This document shows, piece by piece, positions 44,371 to 44,407 of a DNA stretch of 44,407 nt (position 1 is its first letter; each line of letters starts with the position of its first letter). A model generated the notes under the pieces. The model saw only the letters and a program-made list of their open reading frames with translations, was not told where the DNA came from and searched no databases. The stretch is from Acidimicrobiaceae bacterium (GTDB lineage: Bacteria; Actinomycetota; Acidimicrobiia; Acidimicrobiales; Bog-793). The stretch is taken from positions 70,807-115,213 of the forward strand of contig PLKG01000091.1 of NCBI GenBank assembly GCA_003140595.1. The letters run 5' to 3'. The position numbers and the translations under genes are program-made.

Positions 44371-44407
44371 TCGCTCGCAAACTCCTCGCGTTCCAGCAGT
44401 CGTGGCC

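Overview
The window is high-GC DNA with G/C-biased third codon positions, many GTG and TTG starts, twin-arginine and lipoprotein signals, an F420-type luciferase-like oxidoreductase and an acid-protease (S53) gene. This fits an actinobacterium, probably an Acidimicrobiia-like environmental lineage. The lineage call is an inference from gene content; no rRNA or marker gene is present.

Region 1 (about 0.1-11.4 kb) is an uptake and nitrogen-catabolism block. It holds two family-5 solute-binding proteins (one Sec-type, one Tat lipoprotein), a saccharopine-dehydrogenase-like reductase divergent from a gdhA-type glutamate dehydrogenase, an APC permease that starts on the base after the gdhA stop, and an aldehyde dehydrogenase of the gamma-aminobutyraldehyde type. 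Together they suggest import and oxidation of amino acids, peptides or amines. An ISL3-type transposase relic lies at 2.3-2.5 kb.

Region 2 (11.7-25.1 kb) mixes intact enzymes with gene debris. The intact genes are an alpha/beta hydrolase, a one-chain 2Fe-2S/molybdenum hydroxylase with IorB-like domain order, a YbjQ protein, a YhgE/Pip-like membrane protein, a flavin oxidoreductase, a DUF98-like protein, a phytanoyl-CoA-dioxygenase-like enzyme and a small ABM-like protein. The relics are an FtsX-type permease, a frameshifted MalG-like and a 5'-truncated MalF-like sugar permease, a thioredoxin reductase lacking its N-terminus, and an SDR fragment without its catalytic Tyr. The MalF and thioredoxin reductase truncations share one breakpoint near 20,250.

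Region 3 (26.0-31.9 kb) is a compact operon. A membrane GAF-PAS-GGDEF-EAL cyclic-di-GMP protein overlaps by ATGA an alpha-oxoamine-synthase-family PLP enzyme, followed 28 bases later by an MFS exporter. It could be a small-molecule production system tied to cyclic-di-GMP and is the best candidate here for a new system.

Region 4 (32.5-37.2 kb) carries a secreted S53 peptidase with four IPT/TIG domains, three of them on an exact 255-base repeat period. A two-helix superinfection-immunity-family membrane protein sits directly upstream, its stop codon touching the peptidase start. A Ser/Thr-repeat lipoprotein follows.

Region 5 (38.1-42.9 kb) is a nucleobase locus: an Ade-type amidohydrolase, an NCS1 permease and an adenine-deaminase-type ADA-family enzyme. 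Both hydrolases keep the family scaffold but have lost canonical catalytic or metal-site residues, so the substrate may not be adenine. The window ends with a secreted repeat-poor protein starting at 44,370. No tRNA, rRNA, CRISPR array, intact insertion sequence or replication origin was seen.
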